From Actinoallomurus sp963799975 (GTDB lineage Bacteria; Actinomycetota; Actinomycetes; Streptosporangiales; Streptosporangiaceae), in the NCBI GenBank assembly GCA_963799975.1, contig CAWCZF010000007.1, positions 124,001-188,000 on the forward strand: a stretch of 64,000 nucleotides of DNA. The letters are read 5' to 3'. The translations under genes and the position numbers were made by a program. Of the stretch, positions 19,357-28,962 are shown one piece after another. Every line of letters starts with the position of its first letter. The first letter of the stretch is position 1. The notes below the pieces were generated by a model. That model was not told the DNA's origin. It ran no database searches and saw nothing but the letters and a program-made list of their open reading frames with translations.

Positions 19357-20352
19357 TCAGCGCGGGAGCCGTTCGTCTTGAATGGCGAAGTGCTGGGCGA
19401 TGTTCCGGCGCCACTGCTCGTACGGCGGCTGTGCGCCGGCGGCGTCGGCGGCGACCGCGGTGCCGTCGGCGAGTCCGATCGCGTTCTCCATCGACAGGCC
19501 CGTCAGCGTGCCAAGCGCCGCGAGCGAGTGCTCGGGCACGTGGCCGGAGTGGTGGCGCGCCTTGGCGGCGAAGATCGCCCCGACCGCCAGGTCGGGCCGG
19601 TACACCCCCGATGCGTCGCGCATCGCACCCAGCGCCGCGTCGCCGCTGCCGCCCGCGAACGTCGAGGCCAGCCCGACGCCGCTCCACAGGTCCGCCTGCC
19701 GGTGCTCGGCGAAGCGCCCCACGGCCGAGGCGACGTCGAACGCCTGACCACCGTGGATGAACCACAGCGCACGGCCGATGCCCTGGTCCACCGCGCGCAG
19801 GAAGTAGTCCGGATCCCCGGACCACGGATAGGGCTTGGGCACCTCCTGCCGGTCGACCCAGCGCTCGGTGTCGAAGTAGGCGCGGTCGAAGCCGTACCCG
19901 TCGACGGCGAGCCAGCTCATCGTCGGGTGGTACGGCGTGGGGTTCAGGTCGGGGAGCACCTTCTTCCACAGCGGCCGCGGCAGTCGCGCCATCGCGAACC
20001 CCATGCCGATGTAGGCGAGGAAGATGTGCGGCTCTCCAGGACCGTTCAACAGGTCGCGGGTCCGCGTGCCACGGCCGGGCCCCATCGCGTCGAGGATGGT
20101 GAAGGCCATCGTCGCGCCCTCGTAGGCGAAACCGCGCAGCTCGGCGTCGATCATGCTGAGCCGGCGTTCGACCTCCCATTGCCCGCGCGAGTCGATGCCC
20201 CATTCAAATCCGCAGACGACGGACTGGGGAATGGCCTCGAGTCGCCGTGTGGCGTCCGAGGGCTCGACCGGAAAGTCTCGTCCGGCGAAACTGACAGAAG
20301 CCAGAGACGGCGCGAAAACGAGCCGGCGTAGCGAACCAATGATGGTGGACAT
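19357..20352 (-). CDS. unbL: UnbL/DUF1702 family enediyne protein, paralogue 1
   Basis: A 331-aa DUF1702 protein. Conserved blocks ELRGFAYEGATMAFTILD, AYIGMGFAMARLPR, DGYGFDRAYFDTER and DQGIGRALWFIHGG match the paralogue at 10343, but the termini differ. ATG 20352 follows GAGGAG by about 6 nt. A 235-bp AT-richer gap with possible promoter separates it from unbV, so unbL may be transcribed alone or with unbV-unbU. The order unbL-unbV-unbU is conserved in enediyne clusters, supporting this copy as the canonical UnbL. Confidence 0.9.
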   Translation of the reverse strand: MSTIIGSLRRLVFAPSLASVSFAGRDFPVEPSDATRRLEAIPQSVVCGFEWGIDSRGQWEVERRLSMIDAELRGFAYEGATMAFTILDAMGPGRGTRTRDLLNGPGEPHIFLAYIGMGFAMARLPRPLWKKVLPDLNPTPYHPTMSWLAVDGYGFDRAYFDTERWVDRQEVPKPYPWSGDPDYFLRAVDQGIGRALWFIHGGQAFDVASAVGRFAEHRQADLWSGVGLASTFAGGSGDAALGAMRDASGVYRPDLAVGAIFAAKARHHSGHVPEHSLAALGTLTGLSMENAIGLADGTAVAADAAGAQPPYEQWRRNIAQHFAIQDERLPR

Positions 20353-20777
20353 GCGATCTCCTCGCCATCCTCGGGGTGACGACGTCCCCATCCTCACCCG
20401 CCACAACCATGGCCCTCATCTTTCGGTGTGCGGTCCCACCGGCGTCCGCGGGCGGATCCGGCCAGGCTAAGCACCTCAGAAGTTGCCTTCGCCGTGAGAA
20501 TGTTCGACGCTCCGAATGGCCGTACGGTAATTCCGGCAAAGCGAAGGATCAATCCTTGATGTCGAGTCACGTGCGATGAGCCGGCCGCCGGGACGCCGCG
20601 GTGTCGGCCGCCGGCCGCCGGGCACCCTGGCTCGCGTGACCGAAGACCCGGATGCGTACGCGGGCCGGGAAGAACGGCCGCTTCGCGCGGTGACCGATGA
20701 GTTTTCCGCCGTCTCATCGTCTCAACAAGTGTGACCACTACAACGACGGTGGCCTTGTCAACGAAAGGAGCAACGAC
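20353..20777. other. Divergent intergenic region unbL / exporter
   Basis: No gene is supported in these 425 bases. They should carry the promoters of unbL (minus) and the exporter (plus). One half-site-like GTTCGACGC lies near 20502 but lacks the opposite StrR half, so I do not call it a box. Confidence 0.4.
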
Positions 20778-22355
20778 ATGGCGAGCGGCACACCGCAGAG
20801 GGCCGACTGGAGAGTATGGACCGGCCTGGCGGTGCTGGCACTGCCCACCTTGTTGGTGTCGATGGACATCAGCATCCTGTTCCTCGCGCTGCCGCACCTG
20901 AGCGAGTCCCTGGGCGCGGGCGGCATCCAGCAGCTGTGGATCATGGACATCTACGGCTTCGTGCTGTCCGGCTTCCTCATCACGATGGGGACGCTGGGCG
21001 ACCGCATCGGAAGCCGCAAGCTGCTCCTGATGGGTGCGGCCGCCTTCGGCGCACTGTCGGTGGTCGCGGCCTTCTCGAGCAGCCCGGAGATGCTGATCAC
21101 CGTACGGGCGCTGCTGGGCATCGCGGGCGCCACCCTGATGCCGTCGGGCTACGCGCTGATCCGCAACATGTTCGTCGACGACAAGCAGCGGTCGACGGCC
21201 TTCGCGATCTTCATCAGCTGCATCATGGCCGGTGGCACCCTCGGCCCCGTACTCGGCGGAGTCCTGCTGGGCGCGTTCTGGTGGGGCTCGGTCTTCCTGG
21301 CCGGCGTCCCGGTCATGCTCCTGCTCCTGCTGACCGGGCCGTTCCTGCTCCCGGAGAACCGCAACCCGGGCGCCGGGCGGCTCGACCTGCCCAGCGTGGC
21401 GCTGTCCCTGCTGGCCATCCTGCCGATCGTGTACTGCTTCAAGGAGCTCTCCCGCAACGGGATCTCCCTGGTGCCGATCCTGGTCGGACTGGCCGGTGTG
21501 GTCTTCGCCGTGCTGTTCGTCACCCGCGAGCTGAAGCTGCCCGAGCCGCTGCTCGACATCCGGCTCTTCGCCAACCGCACCTTCGCCAGCGCGCTGCTGA
21601 TCATGCTGCTCGGCTCTTTCCTGACGGCCGGCGTCATGCTGCTCTTCGTCCAGTACCTCCAGGTCGTGAAGGAGCTCTCGCCGCTACGGGCCGGCATCTA
21701 CATGATCCCCACGGGCGTCGCGACCGCGATCGGCGTCATGGTGGCGCCGCTCCTGGCCCAGCGGCTGCGCGCGGGTTACGCGATCGCCACCGGCCTCGGC
21801 ATCTCGGTGGTCGGTCTCCTCATGCTTACCCAGATCGGCCCCGCGACGCCGGTCGCGTTCTCGCTACTCGCCGTCGTCATCACCAACATCGGTGTCGGCC
21901 CGTTCGTGATGCTGTCCACCGAGGTGATCCAGGGCGCGGTGCCGCCGTCGAAGGCGGGTTCCGCCGGGGCGGTGTCGCAGACGAGCGGTGAGGGAGGCGT
22001 CGCGCTCGGCCTGGCCGTGCTCGGCGGTATCGGCGTCGCCATCTACAGCAGCAAGGTCGTCATCCCGAACGGGCTGCCGGCCGGGGCTGCGGACGCTACC
22101 AAGCAGAGCATCACCGGTGCCGCGTCGGCCGCCTCGAAGCTGCCGGCCGCGCAGGCGCACGCATTGTTCTCCAATGCCCAGGAGGCATTCACCTCCGCGC
22201 TGAACATCGTCGCGATCGTCGTCGCCATCCTGGCGGCCGGCCTCGCGGTCGTCGCGGCGACGATGCTGAAGGACGCCAAGCGGCCCGGCGAGGGCACGCA
22301 GGCGGAACAGGCCGAAGCAGGCGAAAGCACCCAGACAGCATCTGTCGAGCAATAA
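20778..22355 (+). CDS. MFS drug exporter, DHA2 (14-TM, EmrB/QacA) family
   Basis: A 525-aa transporter with about 14 hydrophobic helices. The motif A region GTLGDRIGSRKLLLMG, motif C-like GGTLGPVLGGVLLG and the MDISILFLALP first-helix pattern are typical of proton-driven DHA2 drug exporters. The tail is polar and Glu/Gln/Thr-rich. ATG 20778 has AAAGGAG 7 nt upstream. Its place beside the unb operon and resemblance to SgcB-like exporters suggest enediyne efflux and part of self-resistance. Confidence 0.92.
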   Translation: MASGTPQRADWRVWTGLAVLALPTLLVSMDISILFLALPHLSESLGAGGIQQLWIMDIYGFVLSGFLITMGTLGDRIGSRKLLLMGAAAFGALSVVAAFSSSPEMLITVRALLGIAGATLMPSGYALIRNMFVDDKQRSTAFAIFISCIMAGGTLGPVLGGVLLGAFWWGSVFLAGVPVMLLLLLTGPFLLPENRNPGAGRLDLPSVALSLLAILPIVYCFKELSRNGISLVPILVGLAGVVFAVLFVTRELKLPEPLLDIRLFANRTFASALLIMLLGSFLTAGVMLLFVQYLQVVKELSPLRAGIYMIPTGVATAIGVMVAPLLAQRLRAGYAIATGLGISVVGLLMLTQIGPATPVAFSLLAVVITNIGVGPFVMLSTEVIQGAVPPSKAGSAGAVSQTSGEGGVALGLAVLGGIGVAIYSSKVVIPNGLPAGAADATKQSITGAASAASKLPAAQAHALFSNAQEAFTSALNIVAIVVAILAAGLAVVAATMLKDAKRPGEGTQAEQAEAGESTQTASVEQ

Positions 22356-22408
22356 CACGACCATTTCCCCGCCGACCGGGTGAAGGAGAGGCACCCGGCC
22401 GGCACCGC

Positions 22409-22449
22409 CGTCGGTGGCCCGAATGCCGCACGCGGCCGGGCCACCGACG
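22409..22449 (+). terminator. Terminator of the exporter gene
   Basis: Perfect 12-bp arms CGTCGGTGGCCC (22409-22420) and its complement (22438-22449), followed by GTTCCGCTTTTCTCC. Confidence 0.75.
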
Positions 22450-22629
22450 TGTTCCGCTTTTCTCCTTAGCGCGCCGCTCCGTCGCCCGACATTACTAATC
22501 GGTCGGCGAATCACGCAGATATTGGATTATCGAAGACGCGGTCGAAGATCACGGTTAGCATCGCCCCTGCCTGATCGATCGGCCGCTTTTCCATGTCCAC
22601 GCGGACTCCACGCTAAGGAGTGTCGATTC

Positions 22630-23617
22630 ATGATGGAAAGACGTAAGGCGCTCGCACTGGGCGCCGGTACGGCCGCACTCGCGGCGACCGGCGCCGTCGC
22701 CTCGGCGGCGCAGGCGGCGGCGAGCACCGCCCGCCGGCGCCCAGTCGACGCGGACCTGGCACGCTCGCTCCCCGGCAACTTCCGCAGCGCCGTCGCACAG
22801 GCCGGCGCCGTGAGACTGCACTACGTCGCCGGCGGATCGGGCGACCCGCTGTTCCTGCTGCACGGCTGGCCACAGACCTGGTATGAGTTCCGCAAGGTCA
22901 TGCCGGACCTCGCCAAGCGCTACCGCGTGATCGCGGTCGACCTGCGCGGCATCGGCGGATCGGACAAGCCGGCGTCCGGCTATGACAAGAAGACGATGGC
23001 GGGCGACATCTACGCGCTCGCACGTACGCTCGGCTATTCGCAGATCAACATCGCCGGGCACGACATCGGCGCGCAGGTCGCCTTCAGCTTCGCGGTCAAC
23101 TACGCCGCGGCGACCAAGAAGGTGGCGATCCTCGACGTCACGCACCCGGACGAGAGCTACTACGAACGCCGTCTCCTCGTACGCCCGGGAGTGCCCGGCA
23201 TCAACCTGTGGTGGCACGCGTTCAACCAGGTGAAACTGCTGCCGGAGCAGTTGATCAGCGGCCGCGGCCAATACGTCACCGACTGGATCTTCGACGACTT
23301 CCTGCTGAACAAGAACGCCATCAGCAAGGGCGACCGCGTCGTCTTCGGCGCGGAGTACAACTATCCGGACGCGATCCGCGGCGGCAACGGCTGGTATCAG
23401 GCGTGGGACCAGGACATCGCGGACCTGAAGAACTATCCCAAGGTGACCGCGCCGATGCTCGGCATGGCCAACGCCGACGTTCTACGACGGCATGGCGGCG
23501 GTCCTGCCCACTCAGGGCACCAACGTGCGGCTCGTCGAGGTGACCGACGCAGGTCACTTCTTCGTCGACGAGCAGCCGGCCGAAACCGTGCAGACCCTCA
23601 CCGGCTTCTTCGGCTGA
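22630..23617 (+). CDS. Secreted (Tat-type signal) epoxide-hydrolase-like alpha/beta hydrolase, one frame break
   Basis: The repaired protein is about 328 aa. The N-terminus MMERRKALALGAG with a following Ala-rich stretch ending in AQAAAS looks like a twin-arginine signal peptide. The mature part has the epoxide hydrolase/haloalkane dehalogenase pattern: oxyanion motif HGWPQTWYEF, nucleophile elbow AGHDIGAQV with Asp as nucleophile, and the C-terminal catalytic His in DAGHFFVDEQP. The frame breaks at about 23482 (NAD|FYDGMAAV) and is restored by removing one base. SD AAGGAG lies 9 nt before ATG 22630. An extracytoplasmic hydrolase beside the exporter could inactivate exported or returning product (inference). 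Confidence 0.82.
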
Positions 23618-24134
23618 GCCGACACCGCACCTGAGCCGACACCGCACCCGAGCCGATCTCCTCGGCTGGGCCGGTTTCTCCGACCGAGCGGGTCCTTCCC
23701 CGCCGGGCGGCCGTTTCTCCAGACGGGCGTGCCCGGCGCCGACCGGCACCGCGCGGAGCGCCGCGTGACCGCGGCCCTTCGCGTGGTGCCGTGCGCGGAG
23801 TCGTCACCGACGCTTCCGCCACCCATTCTCACCTCTGCCTGAGGTTCAGGATGCCATCCCCGGGCCACCCCGGGCTTCTTCTCGATTGCTCTCCCCGCCG
23901 CCCGCGCACCCGCCTGCGCCGACACGGCAATCGCGGAGATGCCGCGAATCCACGCGTTGGCCAGCATGGTCCTCAAGCAGTTCTGTCTCATGCGCGCGGC
24001 GCCCGAATTCCCATTCCACCCGACGCGTGACCCATTCGGGGCCGAGTTTCGAGCCGCGCCGCACGGGTCTCGGCTGCGGGCAACAGCTTGGGTTGGCAAA
24101 TCCATCTGCAGAATTCCGGAGAGGACAGACGGAG
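23618..24134. other. Intergenic region hydrolase / GMC oxidoreductase
   Basis: No gene is seen in these 517 bases. Right after the hydrolase stop there is a short tandem repeat: GAGCCGACACCGCACC occurs twice within 23616-23650, followed by further GAGCCGAT-like units. The remainder probably contains the promoter of the GMC gene. Confidence 0.4.
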
Positions 24135-25718
24135 ATGTACGACTATGTGATTGTCGGAGCGGGGTCGGCCGGATGCGTACTGGCGGCCCGGCTGAGCGAG
24201 GACCCCGACGTCAGGGTCTGCCTGATCGAGGCCGGCCCGGCGGACTCCTCGCCCAACATCCACGTTCCGGCCGGCGCGGCGAAGCTCTTCCGTACGCAGG
24301 TCGACTGGGACTACGACAGCCACAACGAGCCCTTCTGCGACGGCCGCCGGATCTACCTGCCGCGCGGCCGCGTCCTCGGCGGCACCAGCTCGGTGAACGG
24401 CATGATCTACGTCCGCGGCAACCGGCTCGACTACGACTCCTGGGGCCAGCCGGGCTGGAGCTATGACGAGTTGCTGCCCTACTTCAAGCGCTCGGAGGAC
24501 AACGAGCGCGGCGAGTCGGAGTACCACGGCGCCGGCGGGCCGCTGGGCGTGGCCGAGGGTCGGTCCAAGAACCCCATGTCCGAGGCGTTCATCAAGGCCG
24601 CCGGCGAGGCGGGCTTCGCCGCCAACGACGACTTCAACGGCAGCGAGCAGGACGGCTTCGGCTACTACCAGGTGACGCAACGCGACGGCATGCGGTGCAG
24701 CAGCGCGGTCGCGTTCCTGCACCCGGCGATGGAGCGGCCGAACCTCACCGTCGAGACGAACCTTCAGGTCCACCGCGTCACCATGGAAGAGGGCCGGGCG
24801 ACGGGCGTCGCCGGCCGCCGGCTGGACGAGGACGTCGAGCTGCGGGCCGAGCGCGAGGTCATCATCGCCGCGGGCGCGTACAACTCTCCGCAGCTGCTGA
24901 TGCTGTCGGGTATCGGCCCGGCCGAGCAGCTCGGGCCGCTGGGCATCCCGGTGATCGTCGACCAGCCTCTCGTCGGCCAGAACCTCCAGGACCACCCGCA
25001 GTTCTGGCTGGTCTTCGCGCACTCACAGCCGGTCAGCCTGCTGATCGCGGGTGAGGAGCGCTACCAGAAGCAGTACATGGAGGACGCACACGCGGCCCGC
25101 TGGCCTCCAACGGGCCCGAGGCGGGCGGCTTCCTGCGCTCCTCGAGCGACCTGCCGGCGCCGGATCTTCAGTTCACCAGCCTGCCGGTGATGTTCGCCGA
25201 CGGCGGCCTCGGCTTCCCCACCGGCCACGCGCTCTCCTACGGCGCGTTCGTCCTCCAGCCGCGCAGCCGCGGCAACGTCTCGCTCGGCTCGGACGACCCG
25301 ACCACCAAGCCGCGCATCACGCACAACTACTACGCCGACGAGGCCGACCTTCAGACCGCGGCCGCGGGCGTACGCGCCGCGCTGGACATCTCACGGCAGA
25401 AGGCGCTCGCGCCGTACACCGAGAAGCCGATGAGCGTGCCGGAGTCCGACTCCGACGCGGACATCATGCGCCTTCCTCCGGCGCAACACGCAGACCTCCT
25501 ACCACGCCGCCGGTTCGTGCGCGATGGGCAAGGTCACCGACTCCGAGCTGCGCGTCCTCGGGGTGGATGGCCTGCGCGTCGTCGACGCCTCCGTGATGCC
25601 GACCCTCATCAGCGGCAACACGAACGCCCCGACGATCGCGATCGCCGAGAAGGCGGCCGACCTGATCCGAAACGACGCCCCGCTCCCCCAGGCCGCCGCC
25701 GCGGCGTCGGGCAGGTGA
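24135..25718 (+). CDS. GMC-family FAD oxidoreductase (choline dehydrogenase-like), two frame breaks
   Basis: A protein of about 527 aa. The N-terminal FAD-binding motif YDYVIVGAGSAGCVLAARL, the GMC signature RGRVLGGTSSVNGMIYVRG and the second signature GAYNSPQLLMLSGIGP are clear. The C-terminal active-site region YHAAGSCAMG...GLRVVDASVMPTLISGNTNAP contains the catalytic His. GMC enzymes oxidise alcohols to aldehydes with FAD. The frame breaks near 25095 and near 25468. The gene is followed after 73 nt by a class III aminotransferase, so the pair could turn an alcohol into an amine. Confidence 0.88.
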
Positions 25719-25791
25719 TCGTCCCCGACTCTCGCACCGCACCGTACGTCTCCCCGAAATCCGAACATCACTCACGAGAGGACCTGGATTC

Positions 25792-27168
25792 GTGACGATC
25801 TCTCCCACGACGCCGGCGACGTCGATGCCGGCGACCGAGCTGGAGGACCTGGACCGGCGGCACCTCATCCACCCGCTACTGCCCGGCGACCGCAAGGACC
25901 GGTCCGTCATCGTCCGCGGCAAGGGCTCCACGGTCTGGGACGCGCAGGGCAACGAGCTGCTCGACATGACCGGCGCCGGCAACTGGCTGGCGCAGGTCGG
26001 CCACGGGCGTACCGAGCTGGCCGAGGCCATGGCCGAGCAGGCGTCCCGCCTGGAGTACTTCACCAGCTTCTTCGAGTTCTCCAACGACAAGGCCATCCAG
26101 CTCGCCAAGCGGATCACCGACCTTTCCCCCGAGGGCCTCGACCGCGTGTTCTACACCTCCGGAGGTTCGGAGGCCGTGGACACCGCGATCAAGGCCGTAC
26201 GGCTCTACCACAACCGCCGCGGCGAGCCGGACCGTACATGGATCATCGCGCGGCAGCTCGGCTACCACGGCTCCACCCTGGGCGCCGGCACCGCGACCGG
26301 CTTCGACTTCGTCCACGTGGGCATCGGCCCGGTACTCCCGCACGTCGAGAAGATCTCCCCGCCGTTCCCGTTCCACCCCGAGATGTACGGCGGCCAGGCG
26401 CCGACCGACTTCCTGGTGCAGGAGCTGGAGGAGACCATCGACCGGATCGGCCCCGGGAACATCGCCGCGATGATCGGCGAGCCGGTCATGGGCGGCGGCG
26501 GCGTGGTCGCGCCGCCCGCCGACTACTGGCCCCGGATCCGCGAGGTGCTCAAGCGGCACGGCATCCTGCTGATCGCCGACGAGGTCGTCACCGGCTACGG
26601 CCGTACGGGCGCGTGGTTCGCCTCGGCCGAGCGCGGCATGGACGCCGACGTGATCACCACCGCCAAGGGCATCACCAGCGGGTACATGCCGCTCGGCGCG
26701 GTCCTGATGCGTGATGAGATCGGCGACGCCATCGGCGGCGGCGAGGGCTTCATGCACGGCTTCACCTACTACGGCCACCCGGTCGCGTGCGCGGTCGGCC
26801 TCGCCAACCTCGACATCATCGAGAACGAGGGCCTGGTCCAGCGGTCGCTCCAGGTCGGCGACTGGCTGCGCAACGGCCTCGCGCCGGCGGCCGAGCTGCC
26901 CATCGTGGGCGAGGTACGCGTCGAGGGCGCGACGGTCGGCATCGAGCTGGTCGCCGACAGCCAGACGCGCGAGCCGATCCCGCCGCCCGTGGCCATCGCC
27001 GCGGTCAAGGAGCTGCACCAGAAGCACGGCGTCATCGCGCGGCCGTACGGTCCGGTGATCGTTATGGCTCCGCCGCTGGTGCTGGAGGAGTCCGAGGCCG
27101 TACGCGCGGCGCAGGGCACCGTGGACGTCCTGTCCCGCCTTGGTGTGGACGGCCAGATCAAGTCCTGA
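25792..27168 (+). CDS. Class III PLP-dependent aminotransferase
   Basis: A 458-aa fold-type I omega-transaminase. The PLP motif LLIADEVVTGYGRTGAWFA and the Schiff-base Lys in ITTAKGITSGYMPLGAV are present, as are FYTSGGSEAVDTAIK and the C-terminal arginine-switch region. The length suits the family. GTG 25792 has AGAGGA 9 nt upstream. Paired with the GMC oxidoreductase just upstream it may aminate an aldehyde. Whether it serves the enediyne product or a separate amine metabolism is not clear. Confidence 0.92.
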   Translation: MTISPTTPATSMPATELEDLDRRHLIHPLLPGDRKDRSVIVRGKGSTVWDAQGNELLDMTGAGNWLAQVGHGRTELAEAMAEQASRLEYFTSFFEFSNDKAIQLAKRITDLSPEGLDRVFYTSGGSEAVDTAIKAVRLYHNRRGEPDRTWIIARQLGYHGSTLGAGTATGFDFVHVGIGPVLPHVEKISPPFPFHPEMYGGQAPTDFLVQELEETIDRIGPGNIAAMIGEPVMGGGGVVAPPADYWPRIREVLKRHGILLIADEVVTGYGRTGAWFASAERGMDADVITTAKGITSGYMPLGAVLMRDEIGDAIGGGEGFMHGFTYYGHPVACAVGLANLDIIENEGLVQRSLQVGDWLRNGLAPAAELPIVGEVRVEGATVGIELVADSQTREPIPPPVAIAAVKELHQKHGVIARPYGPVIVMAPPLVLEESEAVRAAQGTVDVLSRLGVDGQIKS

Positions 27169-27185
27169 CCGACGGGGCACCAGAA

Positions 27186-27233
27186 GGACCGGGTGCGGGC
27201 CACGGCGAAACCGCCGCGACCCGCACCCGGTCC
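27186..27233. terminator. Bidirectional terminator after the aminotransferase
   Basis: Perfect 14-bp arms GGACCGGGTGCGGG (27186-27199) and its complement (27220-27233), followed by CTTTCGC. It lies between convergent genes. Confidence 0.75.
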
Positions 27234-27247
27234 CTTTCGCCTGGGTG

Positions 27248-28207
27248 TTACCTGGGTGCCACGTTCGTCCAGCCGGCGGCGATCGTGATGCCGCCGGGGT
27301 TCGTGACCTCGGCGCCTTCGGCCGAGACGAAGTAGTCGGTATCGGTGATCCGTGCGGTCTTCGAGTCCAGGACCAGGTTCGCCGTCCTCGCGCCGGGGAA
27401 GGAGACGGCCAGGCCGCGGCCGCCCTTGACCGCACCGAGGTTCTTGACGTTCGGGTAGGCGGCGATCGCGCGGAAGGCGGCGGCGCGTACCTTCGGCGGG
27501 GCGGGCAGCTGGGCGACCAGGGAGACCAGCCCGTCGAAGACGAGCCGGTTCCGCGTGGCGGCGTCCGGCGGGCCGGCCTTCGCCCCGGCGGAGTAGCGCT
27601 TGAGCGCGGCGGTGATCCACGCCTTGAGCGCGGCCTGGTCGGCCGGCAGCTTCTGTAGCTGCTCGAAGCTCACCGGGGGGCCGCCGAGCCGGAACGGAGC
27701 CGGCTGGACGAGCTTGACCACCTTGCCCTGCGTCTTGCCGCCCTTCCACCAGACCCGGCCGTCGCGCCGCGTCCAGCTCTCCAGCGCGGTGCGCCCGCCG
27801 CCGTTCGCGTTCGTCTCCACCGTACGTACGTGCCAGTAGGTGCCGGAGGCCGTCGGCGCGTGCTCCGCGGTGGAGGCGGCGGCGAGGAGAATCTGCTGGC
27901 CGGACAGCGACGCCGGCGCGACGGTAGGCGAGCCGCCGCCGGACCCGCCGGACCCGCCGGTGCCGATCACCACCGCCGCGGCGGTCGCGGCGACGGCGCC
28001 GGTCAGCGCCGAGGCGAGCAGGACGCGCCGCCGCGTTCGGCGTGGCGCCTGCCCGGCCGGCCGCAGGTCTTCCTGGATCTGGCTCATCACGAACTCCTGG
28101 AGTCGTTGGTGACGGCCGCTCGGCAGATCCCGCTCGACCGGCCCCGGCAAGAGACGGGCCAGCTCGGCGCGTTCGTCCGGGTCGGGGTGAATCGGGGTGG
28201 TGTTCAT
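27248..28207 (-). CDS. CU044_5270-type membrane-anchored protein, partner of the upstream sigma factor
   Basis: A 319-aa protein: cytoplasmic N-terminus with an Arg-rich stretch (RRTRRRVL), one transmembrane helix (LLASALTGAVAATAAAVVIG, about residues 58-78), a Gly/Ser linker and an extracytoplasmic domain (YWHVRTVETNANGG, GKTQGKVVKL). This is the layout of actinobacterial CU044_5270 family proteins, usually encoded directly after an ECF sigma factor and presumed to modulate it. Its ATG overlaps the sigma stop by 4 nt. No zinc-binding anti-sigma motif is seen. Confidence 0.75.
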   Translation of the reverse strand: MNTTPIHPDPDERAELARLLPGPVERDLPSGRHQRLQEFVMSQIQEDLRPAGQAPRRTRRRVLLASALTGAVAATAAAVVIGTGGSGGSGGGSPTVAPASLSGQQILLAAASTAEHAPTASGTYWHVRTVETNANGGGRTALESWTRRDGRVWWKGGKTQGKVVKLVQPAPFRLGGPPVSFEQLQKLPADQAALKAWITAALKRYSAGAKAGPPDAATRNRLVFDGLVSLVAQLPAPPKVRAAAFRAIAAYPNVKNLGAVKGGRGLAVSFPGARTANLVLDSKTARITDTDYFVSAEGAEVTNPGGITIAAGWTNVAPR

Positions 28208-28833
28208 CGGGGGTTCTCCTGAGCGGACCGGACCGCGATCTCGCGGTCGCCTTCTACCTGTCCGTGGCCGGGGCGTGGTTCCCGTTCTCGTTCGGGCGGC
28301 CGCAACTTCCCGGCGGTGACGAGCCGCTCCAGCTTCCGCCGCGCACGCGACAGCCGGGACCGTACGGTGCCGACCGGCACGCCGAGCGCCTCGGCCGCCT
28401 CCGCGTAGTCGAGCCCGGACCACACGCACAGCGCCAGCACCTCACGTTCGTGCGGACGCAACGCCGCCAGCGCCGTACGCACCTGGGCGAGCCGTTCGCG
28501 GTCATCGATGCGGGCGGTCACCTCGTCGGCGAAGTCGGGCACCGCGTCCTCCCGCGGCAGCCGGATCAGCACACCGTCGTACCGCCGCACGGCCCGCCGC
28601 AGGTTGCGCGCGACGTTGGTGGCGATGCCGAGCAGCCAGGGCCGCAGCGACTCGCCGTCGACGTCGACCCGGTCGCGCAGCCGCCACGCCTCGAGAAAGG
28701 TCAGCGACACCACCTCCTCGGCCGCCGACCAGTCCCCGGTCAACCGAAAGCCGTGGTTGTACACCGAGCGAGCGTGTTCGTCGAACAGTTCCCTGAACAC
28801 CTCGGGGTCCCCGGCGTGAACACGGGCACGCAT
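28204..28833 (-). CDS. ECF-type RNA polymerase sigma factor
   Basis: A 209-aa sigma-70 family member with region 2 (FRELFDEHARSVYNHGFRLTG...AEEVVSLTFLEAWRLRD) and region 4 (LRPHEREVLALCVWSGLDYAEAAEALGVPVGTVRSRLSRARRKL, split by name here). ATG 28833 is chosen over the ATG two codons upstream because GGAG then has 6-nt spacing. It forms a coupled pair with the membrane protein downstream, the usual sigma/regulator arrangement. It is probably not part of the antibiotic pathway. Confidence 0.88.
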   Translation of the reverse strand: MRARVHAGDPEVFRELFDEHARSVYNHGFRLTGDWSAAEEVVSLTFLEAWRLRDRVDVDGESLRPWLLGIATNVARNLRRAVRRYDGVLIRLPREDAVPDFADEVTARIDDRERLAQVRTALAALRPHEREVLALCVWSGLDYAEAAEALGVPVGTVRSRLSRARRKLERLVTAGKLRPPEREREPRPGHGQVEGDREIAVRSAQENPR

Positions 28834-28962
28834 ACTCATCTCCACATCACGGCCTGTCCGGCCGTGCATGGGGAGTTCCGGTGACCTGCGCCACATCGTC
28901 GACCTGCGGAACCCTACGGCATACCGTCCGCCGCGAACGGACACGTCCCAGGTGCGTGCCGC

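Noticed and set aside
20502..20530. Possible third StrR-type box starting GTTCGACGC
   Set aside because: The right half, expected near CAGTCGAAC after 11 nt, is GTACGGTAA; only one half-site, likely chance.
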